Assembly (NCBI RefSeq): GCF_003660265.1
Contig: NZ_QXQP01000004.1
Location: 1 to 64,000, forward strand
DNA: 64,000 nucleotides
Reading direction: 5' to 3'
From: Helicobacter mehlei
Lineage (GTDB): Bacteria > Campylobacterota > Campylobacteria > Campylobacterales > Helicobacteraceae
The translations under genes were made by a program, and so were the position numbers. Every line of letters starts with the position of its first letter. Positions within the stretch are counted from its first letter, which is position 1. Of the stretch, positions 31,264 to 41,798 are shown one piece after another. The notes beneath the pieces are model-generated. The model searched no databases and was not told where the DNA came from. It saw only the letters and a list, made by a program, of their open reading frames with translations.

Positions 31264-31641
31264 ATGAAAAAATTAGGTAGCCTGATCTTGGTATGTGGTC
31301 TTGCATTTGGGAGCTTGCACGCATGGGAGATGCAAATCAAGGCCAAAGAGGCCACTGTGTCTTTTAAATCCAGTGGTAAGCTAGTGAGTGGGAACAACCA
31401 TTTTAGCCTCACGCCCACTCTAGGGGGCAAACCCCTTAAGGGCGCGCGGCTTAAGATCAAATTTAGCATGCCTGAAATGCCGGGCATGCCTGCCATGCAC
31501 GAAAAAGCGCAAGTCAAAGAAAAGGATGGCGTGTATGAGGCAAGCGTAAATTTGCCCATGGGAGGGACTTGGCAGGTTAAAGTGGAGATCACAACTAAAG
31601 AGGGCAAGACTTATAAGGGCAAGGGTAGCGTGGATATTTAG
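31264..31641 (+). CDS. crdA: Periplasmic copper-resistance protein CrdA
   Basis: A 125-residue exported protein: signal peptide LGSLILVCGLAFGSLHA, then a beta-sandwich YtkA/FixH-like domain with a Met-rich loop SMPEMPGMPAMHEK suited to Cu(I). In H. pylori CrdA (HP1326) is copper-induced through CrdRS and needed for copper resistance. AAAGGAG lies nine bases before the ATG. First gene of crdA-crdB-czcB-czcA, with 7-base or overlapping junctions throughout. Confidence 0.88.
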   Translation: MKKLGSLILVCGLAFGSLHAWEMQIKAKEATVSFKSSGKLVSGNNHFSLTPTLGGKPLKGARLKIKFSMPEMPGMPAMHEKAQVKEKDGVYEASVNLPMGGTWQVKVEITTKEGKTYKGKGSVDI

Positions 31642-31648
31642 GCTTGGC

Positions 31649-32848
31649 ATGTTTTTTAAGCAAGTTTTTTTGATCTGTGCTTTGGGTGTGGGGCTTTTAG
31701 CCCAAAGTGGGTCTTTTGATCTAAAGGTTGTCTATACCAAGTTTTTACACAAAAACCCCAAGTTAGAAGGCTTGCAAGCCCAAATTGATAGCCTGCAAGC
31801 CCAAGCCAAAGCCAGCGCGCGTTGGGATAACCCGATCTTGTATGTGGGCTATAACAACGCCGATGTCAATAACTTTTTTATCCTCGATTCGAGTTTTATG
31901 CAAAGCATCAGCGTGGGTTTGAGCCAAAAATTCGATCTCAATGGCAAACGCCATACCCAATCCCAAGTCATTAACCTAGAACGCCAAAAAAAGCTTTTAG
32001 AGCTTAAAAAGCTCAAACAAGAGATGGCGATTAACATTTTGATTAATGGAATCAATGTCTATAAAAACACCCGTAAATTGAGTCTGCTTAAAGAGGCTTT
32101 GAATAATTTAAACAATCTCTTGTACCGTGCCCAGCATTCCACTAGCCCAGATTTGGTCGCCATTGCCAAGATTGAGATTTTAAAATCCCAGCTAGAAATT
32201 AAAGAAAATGAATTACAAGATGCCCTAGAGGACAATAAGATCAACATTAGTGAGTTGAGCTTTAATCAAGGTGATTTGTTAAGTCTAGCCCCTAAAGCCC
32301 TAGATTTTAACCCGAGTGTAGAAATCCAAGCGATCATGGATAGCAATCGGGACATCAGGATTGCCCATCTGCAAGAGGGGCAGGCGCGTAAAAATATCGT
32401 GTTGGCCAAAAAGAGTTTCCTAGATGACATCAATGTAACAGCTAACTACCTCTTCCGCTCCAAAATCTTTGACATGTTCACCATTGGGGTGGCGATCCCC
32501 TTACCTATTTATGGCAAACAACACAACACCCTCCAGCAACGCAAACAAGAACAATTGGCCGCCTCTAAGGGCATTGAGGACACCACCAACAGAGTCCGCC
32601 ACAGTGCCCAAAAACTCCTCAAAAAGATCGCCCAACTCCAAAAGAATCTTGCCAGCATTGATCAGATTTTAGATTCTAGTGCGCGCATTGTGCATATTTA
32701 TGAAAACAACCTAGCCAGCTCACCTGATTACAATGGCTATTACAATGCTTTTAATGACGCGATCAATATCCAAATTTCCAAGATCGATACTTTAAGCGCG
32801 CTGAGTGTGGCATATTTAAACTTACAAAATTTAAAAGGATTGGATTGA
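31649..32848 (+). CDS. crdB: Outer-membrane efflux protein CrdB (TolC-like)
   Basis: A 399-residue outer-membrane factor: signal peptide VFLICALGVGLLA, then long alpha-helical hairpins typical of the OEP family (NPKLEGLQAQIDSLQAQAKAS, SVGLSQKFDLNGKR). It provides the outer-membrane channel for the CzcBA pump. It overlaps czcB by one base (TGATG). HP1327 counterpart. Confidence 0.9.
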   Translation: MFFKQVFLICALGVGLLAQSGSFDLKVVYTKFLHKNPKLEGLQAQIDSLQAQAKASARWDNPILYVGYNNADVNNFFILDSSFMQSISVGLSQKFDLNGKRHTQSQVINLERQKKLLELKKLKQEMAINILINGINVYKNTRKLSLLKEALNNLNNLLYRAQHSTSPDLVAIAKIEILKSQLEIKENELQDALEDNKINISELSFNQGDLLSLAPKALDFNPSVEIQAIMDSNRDIRIAHLQEGQARKNIVLAKKSFLDDINVTANYLFRSKIFDMFTIGVAIPLPIYGKQHNTLQQRKQEQLAASKGIEDTTNRVRHSAQKLLKKIAQLQKNLASIDQILDSSARIVHIYENNLASSPDYNGYYNAFNDAINIQISKIDTLSALSVAYLNLQNLKGLD

Positions 32849-33792
32849 TGCGGGCAATTTTAGGCTTTTTGGCTCTATGGTGTATTCTAGAGGCACAAAG
32901 CGATAGCGTCAAGGTGCTTTCAAAACTCTATGCCCCCTTTAGGCAATATTATGCCACTTTGCAAGCAGACGAACAAAAAACCTACTCTTATAATATCCGT
33001 TTCAATGGCTACATTGAAAAACTCTATGCTAACCAGACTTATAAATCCATCAAGGCGGGGCAAAAACTCTTTAGTATTTATGCCCCCGAATTGGTGAGCG
33101 TGCAGAGCGAATTACTCTCCTCTTTGCGTTTTTCAAGCCAAGTGAAGGCGATGCAGGATAAATTACGCTTGTTGGGTGTCTCCAGCACTGAGATTGCAAA
33201 CATTATCCAAACCAAGAAAATTAAAAATAACATCGATATGCTCTCGCCCTTTAGCGGGGTGATTTTTACCAAAAAGATCAATGAGGGGGATTTTGTCAAA
33301 AGCGGGGCGTTGATTTATGAGATTGTCGATCTCAGCACGCTGTATGTGATCGCCCGAGTCAATCAAGAAGATTTGGACTTTGTGCGCCACTTATCTAAGG
33401 CACAGATTAAGATTGAGGGCGTGCCGGGGGTGTTTAATTTGGAGTTCTCTAACATCAACCCCCTTGTGGGCGCGCAAGATAAAATGCTTGAGACCCGCTT
33501 CATCTTAAAAAACCCCAATCAACTTTTTTTCCCCAACATGTTTGCCAAAGTTACGATCTACCAGCCCAAGCGAAAAATGCTCATTTTGCCTAAAGAGGCG
33601 GTGTTGATCAAAAACGGGCATGCGGTGGTGTTTAAAAAAGAGGACGGGGCTTTTGAGATCACACAGATTAAAGCCAAGAGACTAAGCGATGGGGGTTATG
33701 AAATCTTAGAAGGCTTAAAAGAAGGCGATGAGGTGGCTAAAAACGCGCTCTTTATCTTAGATGCCGATGCGATCAATAATGGAGATGAATAG
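32848..33792 (+). CDS. czcB: RND efflux periplasmic adaptor CzcB/CusB-like
   Basis: A 314-residue membrane-fusion protein: signal segment ILGFLALWCILEA, a lipoyl-like hairpin region (FNGYIEKLYANQTYKSIKAGQKLF), MLSPFSGVIFTKKINEGDFVKSG, and a C-terminal beta-barrel (PKEAVLIKNGHAVVF). It bridges CzcA and CrdB. ATG 32848 overlaps the crdB stop; the frame opens three bases earlier at a TTG that is less likely. HP1328 counterpart. Confidence 0.9.
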   Translation: MRAILGFLALWCILEAQSDSVKVLSKLYAPFRQYYATLQADEQKTYSYNIRFNGYIEKLYANQTYKSIKAGQKLFSIYAPELVSVQSELLSSLRFSSQVKAMQDKLRLLGVSSTEIANIIQTKKIKNNIDMLSPFSGVIFTKKINEGDFVKSGALIYEIVDLSTLYVIARVNQEDLDFVRHLSKAQIKIEGVPGVFNLEFSNINPLVGAQDKMLETRFILKNPNQLFFPNMFAKVTIYQPKRKMLILPKEAVLIKNGHAVVFKKEDGAFEITQIKAKRLSDGGYEILEGLKEGDEVAKNALFILDADAINNGDE

Positions 33793-36700
33793 TGATCAAT
33801 GCGCTGATCTCTTTGAGCCTTAAAAATAAATTAGTGGTGGTGATGGGGATTTTCTTGCTCTTTCTCATTTCCATTTGGGCGATGTTGCACACCCGCCTAG
33901 ATGCTCTGCCTGATCTCTCCCCCACGCAGGTGGTCGTGCAGGTGAGCTATCCTAACCAAAGCCCCCAAGTGGTGCAAGAACAGGCGGTTTATCCGTTAGT
34001 TTCTAATTTGATGGGGATTGCTGATATTGAGACCGTGCGTGGGATTGCTAGCTATGAAACGGGTTTGATCTATGTGATCTTTAAAGATGGCGTGGATTTG
34101 TATTTTGCCCGGGATCGGGTGAGCGAGCAGATGGCGCGGGTCAAGTTGCCCCCAGAGGCTAAGGTGGAAATGGGGAGCGATTCGACCTCCATTGGCTGGG
34201 CTTACCAATATGCGCTCAAAAGCAAGACCAAGAGTCTAGCCCAGTTAAAGACCCTGCAAGACTTCTATTACCGCTATGCCTTGTTGGGCGTGGATGGGGT
34301 AAGCGAGGTGGCTAGTGTGGGGGGGTTTGAGCGCAATTACGAGGTTACCATCAATAACGATGCGTTGGTGAAATACGATTTGAATATCGAGGATGTGATC
34401 AATGCGATCAAAAAATCCAATAGGGACACAGGCGGGGGGATCATCTTAGAAAATGGGTTTGAAAAGATCATCCATGCGCAAGGATATACCAAAAGTTTAG
34501 AGGACTTGAGCCAAATTGTGCTCAAAGCCCCCAACTTAACGCCCATTAAGCTTAAAGACATCGCCACCATTAATTTTACCCCCAAGCCACGCCGCTCAGT
34601 GGCAAACCTCAATGGCACAGATGAAGTTGTGGGTGGGATTGTGATGGTGCGCTACCATGCCGACACCTATGCCATTTTGCAACGCATTAAAGAAAAAATC
34701 GCGCATTTGCAAGAGGGCAATCAAGAGGTGCAGATCGTGCCCGTCTATGATCGCAGCGAGTTGATTCAAAAGGGGGTGGATAATCTCATCCACACCCTCA
34801 TAGAAGAGAGCGTGATCGTGCTCATCATCATTGCGATCTTTTTGTTGCACTTTAGAAGTGCTTTGGTTGTCATCATCACCTTGCCCCTTTGTGTGTGTTT
34901 GAGCTTTTTACTGATGCATTTTTTCAACATTGAGGCAAGCATTATGAGCTTGGGTGGGATTGCCATTGCCATTGGGGCGATGGTGGATGCGGCGATCGTG
35001 ATGGTGGAGAATGCGCACAAGCATTTAAGCCATGTCGATATGCAAAATGAAAGCGCGCGCCAAAATGCTATTATTGATGGCGTCAAACAAGTAGGGCCCG
35101 CAATTTTCTTTGCGCTGATGATCATAGTGGTGTCTTTTTTGCCCATTTTTGATTTGAGTGGGCAGGAAAAACGCCTATTCTCCCCCCTAGCTTACACCAA
35201 GACCTTTGCAATGTTGGTGGGGGCTTTGCTCTCCATTAGCATTGTGCCCATTTTAATGCTTTGGCTCATTAAGGGCAAAATTGTTGAGGAGAGTAAAAAT
35301 CCCATCAACGCCTTTTTCATTAAGATTTATGGGGTGTGCCTTAGCTTTGTGTTGCGTTTAAGGTATGTCTTTTTGATCGTGAGCGTGCTGGGGCTAGGCG
35401 GGCTTTATGTGGTTTATAAAAAACTCAATTGGGAGTTCATCCCCTCCATTAACGAGGGCGTCGTGATGTATATGCCCGTAACCACCAATGCGGTGGGCAT
35501 TGACACGGCTAAAAAATACCTAGAGGAGACTAACAAGCGCATTAAAGCCATCCCTGAGGTCAAACAAGTTTTTGGCAAAGCCGGGCGGGCTAATAGTAGC
35601 ACGGACAGCGCGGCACTCTCTATGCTGGAAACCTACATTGAGTTAAAGCCTAAGAGTGAGTGGCGGGAGGGCATGACCTACAAGAAACTAAGGGATACAC
35701 TGGAAAATACCTTACAATTAAAGGGTTTGGTGAATTCTTGGACCTATCCCATTAGGGGGCGTATCGACATGTTGCTTACGGGCATTCGAACCCCCTTGGG
35801 CATCAAACTTTATGGCAAAGATCCCACTTTGCTGCAAGATTTGGCTATCCAAATGGAGCAAAAATTAAAAACCCTGCCCGAGTCGTTGTCTGTCTTTGCC
35901 GAAAAATCCAATAATGGCTACTATCTCAATGTGGATTTACGCCCCGAAAAGCTTGCCCAATATGGAATCACCAAAGAAGCCGTCTTGAACATGATTAGCT
36001 ATGGTGTGGGGGGGGCGAGTGTTTCTACTCTCATTGATGGCGTGGAGAGTTACCCCATTTCGGTGCGCCTGCAAGACACCCAACGCAATAACATTGAGAG
36101 TTTGGATAATCTCTATATCAAAACGCCCTTTAGTTTTATGCCTCTAAGGGAGTTTGCAAATGTCTATTATGCCAACGCCCCGGCGGTGCTCAAAAGTGAA
36201 AAGGGTTTGAATGTGCATTTTATTTACATTGTGCCTAAAAACGGGGTGAGTTCAGAGACCTACCGCCAAGCCGCGCTCAAAGCCCTAGAGAATTTTAAAC
36301 TCCCCAGCGGGTATTATTATGAGTTTTCAGGGGAGAGCCAGTATTTAGATGAAGCCTTTGCCACTTTAAAATACATTGTGCCGATGAGCATTTTTGTGAT
36401 CTTTTTGTTGATCGTCTTTGCGCTCAAAAACACCACTAACTCTCTGCTTTGTTTTCTCACTCTGCCCTTTGCCTTTTTAGGCGGATTGGTGTTTATGAAA
36501 CTCTTAGGCCTTAATTTGAGCATCGCCGCATTGGTGGGCTTTTTAGCCCTCCTGGGTGTCGCCTCAGAAACGGCGATTGTGATGATCATCTATTTAGAGG
36601 ACGCTTACCAACACTTTTTAAAGCAGGGCGATCACACCCGCGCCAAACTCAAAGAGGCGATCATGCACGGGGCGGTGCAACGCGTGCGCCCCAAATTGAT

Positions 36701-36872
36701 GACCTTTTTTAGTATTTTGGTCTCTCTCATCCCCATTATGTACTCCCATGGCGTGGGCTCAGAGATCATGCACGCCATTGCCGCCCCCATGCTAGGGGGG
36801 ATGATCACTAGCGTGGTGCTCACCCTCTTTATCATCCCCACCGCCTACTTTGTGATTAAAGATGTCAAGTGA
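33792..36872 (+). CDS. czcA: Heavy-metal RND efflux pump CzcA/CusA-like
   Basis: A 1026-residue HME-RND transporter with 12 TM helices in two blocks, each after a large periplasmic loop. Family motifs include DALPDLSPTQVVVQV, SLGGIAIAIGAMVDAAIVMVENAHK (helix 4, the proton-relay acidic residue) and NWEFIPSINEGVVMYMP. It exports Cu(I)/Cd/Zn-type cations with CzcB and CrdB. It starts with GTG 33792, overlapping the czcB stop by one base. HP1329 counterpart; the exact metal range cannot be read from sequence. Confidence 0.93.
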   Translation: MINALISLSLKNKLVVVMGIFLLFLISIWAMLHTRLDALPDLSPTQVVVQVSYPNQSPQVVQEQAVYPLVSNLMGIADIETVRGIASYETGLIYVIFKDGVDLYFARDRVSEQMARVKLPPEAKVEMGSDSTSIGWAYQYALKSKTKSLAQLKTLQDFYYRYALLGVDGVSEVASVGGFERNYEVTINNDALVKYDLNIEDVINAIKKSNRDTGGGIILENGFEKIIHAQGYTKSLEDLSQIVLKAPNLTPIKLKDIATINFTPKPRRSVANLNGTDEVVGGIVMVRYHADTYAILQRIKEKIAHLQEGNQEVQIVPVYDRSELIQKGVDNLIHTLIEESVIVLIIIAIFLLHFRSALVVIITLPLCVCLSFLLMHFFNIEASIMSLGGIAIAIGAMVDAAIVMVENAHKHLSHVDMQNESARQNAIIDGVKQVGPAIFFALMIIVVSFLPIFDLSGQEKRLFSPLAYTKTFAMLVGALLSISIVPILMLWLIKGKIVEESKNPINAFFIKIYGVCLSFVLRLRYVFLIVSVLGLGGLYVVYKKLNWEFIPSINEGVVMYMPVTTNAVGIDTAKKYLEETNKRIKAIPEVKQVFGKAGRANSSTDSAALSMLETYIELKPKSEWREGMTYKKLRDTLENTLQLKGLVNSWTYPIRGRIDMLLTGIRTPLGIKLYGKDPTLLQDLAIQMEQKLKTLPESLSVFAEKSNNGYYLNVDLRPEKLAQYGITKEAVLNMISYGVGGASVSTLIDGVESYPISVRLQDTQRNNIESLDNLYIKTPFSFMPLREFANVYYANAPAVLKSEKGLNVHFIYIVPKNGVSSETYRQAALKALENFKLPSGYYYEFSGESQYLDEAFATLKYIVPMSIFVIFLLIVFALKNTTNSLLCFLTLPFAFLGGLVFMKLLGLNLSIAALVGFLALLGVASETAIVMIIYLEDAYQHFLKQGDHTRAKLKEAIMHGAVQRVRPKLMTFFSILVSLIPIMYSHGVGSEIMHAIAAPMLGGMITSVVLTLFIIPTAYFVIKDVK

Positions 36873-36873
36873 T

Positions 36874-36917
36874 CTTTATGCTTTTAGGGGGTTTGCGTGG
36901 TATTTGCGTGCATAAAG
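36874..36917. repeat. 8-bp inverted repeat after czcA
   Basis: CTTTATGC (36874-36881) and GCATAAAG (36910-36917) form an inverted repeat two bases after the czcA stop, in the 103-base gap before mod. There is no T-run after it, so a standard intrinsic terminator is doubtful. Confidence 0.3.
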
Positions 36918-36975
36918 CCCTAGCAAAGGCCGAATCGATTAGAATACCCCTTACAATCTGTGGCTAGGGTGGTGC

Positions 36976-38875
36976 ATGCGGAGCGAATGTATTTTTGATA
37001 ACGCCCCACAGGGGGCACAAGATTCTAAACTAGAGGGTTTAAAGAAATTATACCCGGCTTGTTTTGATCAAGAAGGCAAGTTGGTTTTAGAGAGATTGGA
37101 GGCGGTGTTAAAAAAGGAGGGGAGTTTTTCTAGTGAGAGTTATAACTTACAATGGCTGGGCAAGGCATATGCGAGGATGTTAGCTGAAGAGAGGCCTTTA
37201 AGTGTGCTAGAGATTGAGAGCAACCCGCCTAGCCAAAATCTTTTAATCAGGGGGGATAATTTAGAAGCCCTAAAGCACTTACAACATGCCTATTATGAAA
37301 AAATCAAATGCATTTACATCGACCCGCCCTACAACACGGGCAACGATGCCTTCATCTACCAAGACAAGCGCAACTTCACCCCCCAAGACTTGGGCGCAAA
37401 GGCGGGGATGAGCGAAGGGGAAGCTAGGCGGGTTTTAGAGTTTATCGCTCAAGGGGCAAACACCCACTCTGCGTGGCTGACCTTTATGTATCCGCGTTTG
37501 GTGCTGGCGCGCCATTTGCTAAGAGATGATGGGGCGATTTTCATCAGCATTGACGACAACGAACAAGCCCCGCTTAAATTACTTTGTGATGAAGTCTTTG
37601 GGGAAGGGAATTTTTGTGGCGACTTTGTGAGAAAAACCAAGAGCACGACCAACGATGCCAAAATAGGCGTGAATTACCAACACGAGTTTTTGCTATGCTA
37701 CGCCAAAGACAAGTCCCAAGTCAAGCTACTAGGGGGGCAAAAGGATTTGAGCCGTTACACCAATCCCGACAACGACCCTAACGGGGCGTGGGCACCGGAT
37801 AACCCCAGTGCCAAGAGCGGCAACCCCAAAACGGGCTATTTTGGTGTTAAGAACCCCCACACGGGCAAGGTGGATTACCCTCCAGAAGGGCGGTTTTGGC
37901 TTTTCTCTAAAGATACCCTAGAGACGCACATAAAAAGCGGGCGGATTTGCTTTAAAAAAGAGCACGCCCCCGATGAGCGGGGTTTTATTTACAAACGCTA
38001 TTTGAGCGACCTTAAGAGTACGCAAAAGACCTTTGATAGTTTGGCATTTACCGACAATGCCTACATGAACCAAGCGGCGACTAAAGAGCTTTTAGATTTG
38101 GGGCTAGCTGAAGCCTTTAGCTACCCTAAGAGTGTCAGCTTTATCCAAAAAATCCTATTGCACGCCACAACAGGGGGGGGGGGAGAACCCCGAGATTGTC
38201 CTAGACTTTTTTGCCGGCTCAGGGACGACAGGGCATGCCGTGATGGCGCAAAACCTCGCCGATGGGGGCAAGCGGCAATTTATTTTAATCCAACTAGAAG
38301 AGGCAATTGATCCTAAGAAAAACAAAAGCGCCTATGATTTTTGCAAAGAAACATTGCATAGCAACGCGCCTAATATCTTTGAGATCACTCAAGAACGCCT
38401 CAAGCGCGCCAAAGCCCAGCTAGAATTAGAACACCCCCATCACTCTAGCGATTTAGACTTTAAAGTCTTTAGCTTGCACCCAGTAGGCCCACGCCTAGAA
38501 GACATAGAAAAATGCAATGGCCAAGCCTTAGAGTTGCATAGCTACAGCCCAACAAGCATTTTAAACACTTGGAAAGTCTATGATGGCAAGCTTTTAAGCC
38601 AAGACTTTGAGATGATCCAGCTAGGTAACTACCAAGGCCACTATTGCCAAGACAAATTGTATTTGATCCATGCGGGCTTTGATAGCAATGCCCTAAGCAC
38701 CCTTTTAGAAAAACTAGATTTAGATCCCCACTTTAAACCCAGTGTGGTGGTGGTGTGTGGAGAAAACTTCACAAGTGGCATGCAAAGAGCCCTTTATGAA
38801 AATCTAAAGAACTTGCGCAATCAAAAATCTTTAGAGGTTAAAACTCTCATCAGGTACATGAATGCTAGACTTTAA
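36976..38875 (+). CDS. mod: Type III restriction-modification methyltransferase (Mod), phase-variable, OFF by one G
   Basis: A type III N6-adenine methyltransferase of about 632 residues if in frame. The 5' part (36976-38172) carries DPPYNTG (residues 116-119) and the target-recognition region. The 3' part holds the AdoMet motif DFFAGSGTTGHAV. The two are separated by a G11 tract (38173-38183) that puts them out of frame: as written the upstream frame runs on to a stop at 38310. G10 (or G13) reads TTGGGENPEIVLDFF without interruption. Such tracts drive ON/OFF 'phasevarion' switching of mod genes in H. pylori and other host-adapted bacteria. res overlaps its end by 14 bases. Confidence 0.9.
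38173..38183 (+). repeat. G11 phase-variation tract in mod
   Basis: Eleven G in the coding strand, between the catalytic and AdoMet-binding parts of mod. The length leaves the gene one base out of frame; G10 would be ON. Confidence 0.93.
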
Positions 38876-41678
38876 TTACGAAAATTTGGAACACCAAGTC
38901 AAGGCGGTTGAATCTGTTTTAAGGGTGTTTAAGGATTTTAGCACATGTCCAAGCCGTGGGGGGGCAAATCCTAAGCTTGTCTTTGATTCAAATCTCTTTG
39001 AAAAGAATTTAGAGGCCATCCACCAACAAAACAATCTCGATCACACCCAATACACCCACCTAGACAGCAATATCTTAGACATTTCTATGGAGACGGGCAC
39101 GGGCAAAACTTACACCTACACCAAATTAATGTTAGAATTGCACCGACACTTACAACAATCTAAGTTCATCGTGATTGTGCCCTCTCTGGCGATCAAGGCG
39201 GGGGCGGTGAAATTCTTAAAAGCAGAGGCCACAAGGACACATTTTAGAGATCTTTACCAACAAGAATTAGGCGTGCATGTGGTGTCTAGTGCGCCCAAAA
39301 AGGACATCTTCCCCCCAGCTATTGCTAATTTTGTCAAAGCCCCTCTGAACCCTAACAAAATAGACATTCTCATGATCAATCAGGGCATGCTGAATGCGCC
39401 TAGCCTAGATAAAGCCTATGATCAATGCTTATTTGAACACCTTGATCGCCCCTTTGAGGCACTAAAGGCGGTATGTCCGCTCATCATCATTGATGAACCC
39501 CACCGCTTTAAAAAGGATCAAAAGAGTTTTAAAAACATTAAAAAAATTGAGGCCCCTTGGGTGTTTCGCTTTGGGGCGACCTTTGAGGGGAGAGAAGAAA
39601 ATTTAATCTACCGCCTAAGTGCACTAGAAGCCTTTAACCAAAACTTAGTTAAGGGCGTGCAAGTTTTTACCCATGGGCTAGGGCAACACGCCGCCCCCGT
39701 GCAACTTGTGGGTGCTAATGGCTATGAAGCGCGCTTTAAACAGGGCGATCAAAGCTTTAGCATGGGGGTGGGGGAGAGTTTGAGCAAAATCCATGCGGAT
39801 TTAAACTTAACCCTAGAGAAAATCTCTAAAAAAAGCGTGTTAATCTCTAATGGTTTGGAACTCAAAATCCATGATAGCATCCACCCAGCGCGTTACCACA
39901 CGAGCTTAAGGGAGCAAATGATCGATCAAGCATTGGAGGAGCACTTTAAGTTAGAGCGCAAGCTTTTAAGCCGTGTGGATAAAATCAAGCCCTTACTCTT
40001 GTTTTTCATCGATGACATTGCGGGCTACCGGGAAGGGGGGTTTAAAGAGAGTTTTAACGCGCTTGTCAAGCACAAACTAGAAAAACTTTTAAGCGATGAG
40101 GAAACTAGAGAGGATCGCAATGACTTTTATGTAGGCTATCTCAAAAAATCCCTAGCAGACATTGAGAGCACCCATGGAGGGTATTTTGCTAGGGATAATT
40201 TTAGCAGTGATGAAAAGATCGAGGCACAGATTCAAGAAATTTTACACGATAAAGAGAGATTATTAGACTTAGAGAATCCACGCCGTTTTATCTTTTCACA
40301 ATGGACCTTAAAAGAGGGCTGGGATAATCCTAATGTCTTTGGGATTTGCAAATTGCGCGCGAGTGGGAGCGAAACTTCTAAATTGCAAGAAGTGGGGCGG
40401 GGCTTGAGGCTACCTGTGAATGAATACGGCGCGCGAATCAAAGAGGAAGCCTTTTATTTGAATTACTTTGTGGATTTTAGCGAAAAGGACTTTGTTGCCA
40501 AACTGACTTCTGAGATCAATTCTGGTGTGGGCATGTTGGGCGATCCTAAAAAGTTAAGTGAGGAGATGATTGAGAGCGTTTGTGGGGGCTACTCTTTGGG
40601 TGTAGTAGAGCTTTTAACAACGCTAGAGGAGGCTGGAATCATCAACCGGGCTAATGAATTTAAAGAAGGGGGATTTGAGAAACTTAAGGCCATGTATCCT
40701 GATGTCTTTAACAAACTGAGGGCGGGTAAAATCAAGCACGCTAAGGACAAACCAAAGCTAGCGCATATCCGTAAAGACAAGTATCCCCAAATTAAACAGC
40801 TTTGGGAACAACTCAACCAAAAGGCGATCTTGCAATATGTGGGTGATGAAGAGGCTTTTTGTGTGCTATTGAAGGACTTTTTAAAGGCGTATAAAAGCCA
40901 CTTTAAAGCCCCTTTAATGGGGACAAAAAAACAGATTTTACATGTAAAGAGCACGGGGGCGCATTACCAAAGTGAGGAATTAAGCCACCAAGCACCCTTA
41001 CAAAATTCTATGCCCTATGGGGAGTTTTTAATGCAACTTGCCCTAGAAACCCATGCCCAAGTAGAGACCTTGCATAAGGCTTTTAGTGATCTGCAAGATG
41101 AGTTAGACATCAATTTATATTTAAATCCGACCACAATCCGCCTCATTAAGGCTGGTTTGACTAAATACCTCTTAGATCACGGCCTAAAAGGAGGTGGGGG
41201 CTTTCACATTACCTATCAAAAAATCCAGCATAGCCCACACCCTAGTGCTTTTACAAACATGCATGGCCAAGTTCTGGAGGCAATCGATCCGGGTAACTTG
41301 GGCGTGCAAACAGAAACTTTAAGCCCGGCGCAAAACTATCTCTTTGAGGAGGTCTATTACGATTCAACACTGGAAAAAGAAAATATTTTACATGGCTTTG
41401 AAGAGGTGCTTGTCTTTAGCAAAATCCCTAAAAATTCTTTAAAAATCCCGCTGAGCGGTGGGGGGACTTATAGTCCTGACTTTGCCTATGTCTTAAAAGA
41501 GGGCTCATCTTTGGTGGTTGAGGTGAAGGGCAAGCAAGAGCGGGACTTGATGGCCGATGAAACCCAAAAGATCGCCCATGCCAAAGAGTTTTTTAAAACC
41601 CTTAGCGGGGGCACAATCACATTTGTCTTGCAGGATCAACAAACAACGCTTAGGGAGTTGATTACACAGATCAAGTAA
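38862..41678 (+). CDS. res: Type III restriction enzyme, Res subunit
   Basis: A 938-residue Res. Walker A METGTGKTYTYT is at about residues 76-87, the DEAD-like box is IIIDEPHRF, motif VI region LQEVGRGLRLP, and the C-terminal nuclease YSPDFAYVLKEGSSLVVEVKGK (about 870-892) is a PD-(D/E)xK core. It is an ATP-driven translocase/nuclease that works only in complex with Mod. The frame is intact, so restriction would be restored when mod switches ON. ATG 38862 lies inside the end of mod. Confidence 0.93.
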   Translation: MLDFNYENLEHQVKAVESVLRVFKDFSTCPSRGGANPKLVFDSNLFEKNLEAIHQQNNLDHTQYTHLDSNILDISMETGTGKTYTYTKLMLELHRHLQQSKFIVIVPSLAIKAGAVKFLKAEATRTHFRDLYQQELGVHVVSSAPKKDIFPPAIANFVKAPLNPNKIDILMINQGMLNAPSLDKAYDQCLFEHLDRPFEALKAVCPLIIIDEPHRFKKDQKSFKNIKKIEAPWVFRFGATFEGREENLIYRLSALEAFNQNLVKGVQVFTHGLGQHAAPVQLVGANGYEARFKQGDQSFSMGVGESLSKIHADLNLTLEKISKKSVLISNGLELKIHDSIHPARYHTSLREQMIDQALEEHFKLERKLLSRVDKIKPLLLFFIDDIAGYREGGFKESFNALVKHKLEKLLSDEETREDRNDFYVGYLKKSLADIESTHGGYFARDNFSSDEKIEAQIQEILHDKERLLDLENPRRFIFSQWTLKEGWDNPNVFGICKLRASGSETSKLQEVGRGLRLPVNEYGARIKEEAFYLNYFVDFSEKDFVAKLTSEINSGVGMLGDPKKLSEEMIESVCGGYSLGVVELLTTLEEAGIINRANEFKEGGFEKLKAMYPDVFNKLRAGKIKHAKDKPKLAHIRKDKYPQIKQLWEQLNQKAILQYVGDEEAFCVLLKDFLKAYKSHFKAPLMGTKKQILHVKSTGAHYQSEELSHQAPLQNSMPYGEFLMQLALETHAQVETLHKAFSDLQDELDINLYLNPTTIRLIKAGLTKYLLDHGLKGGGGFHITYQKIQHSPHPSAFTNMHGQVLEAIDPGNLGVQTETLSPAQNYLFEEVYYDSTLEKENILHGFEEVLVFSKIPKNSLKIPLSGGGTYSPDFAYVLKEGSSLVVEVKGKQERDLMADETQKIAHAKEFFKTLSGGTITFVLQDQQTTLRELITQIK

Positions 41679-41798
41679 GCCAAGTCACTCTAAAGGCAGT
41701 AGAAAGGTGCTTGAAGTTGGCATTGTCTTAGCTTAGGGGTATTTATCCTAACTATGCCTAGTGCGTGTATGATGCCCTAGATGATGTAAGGGAATATT

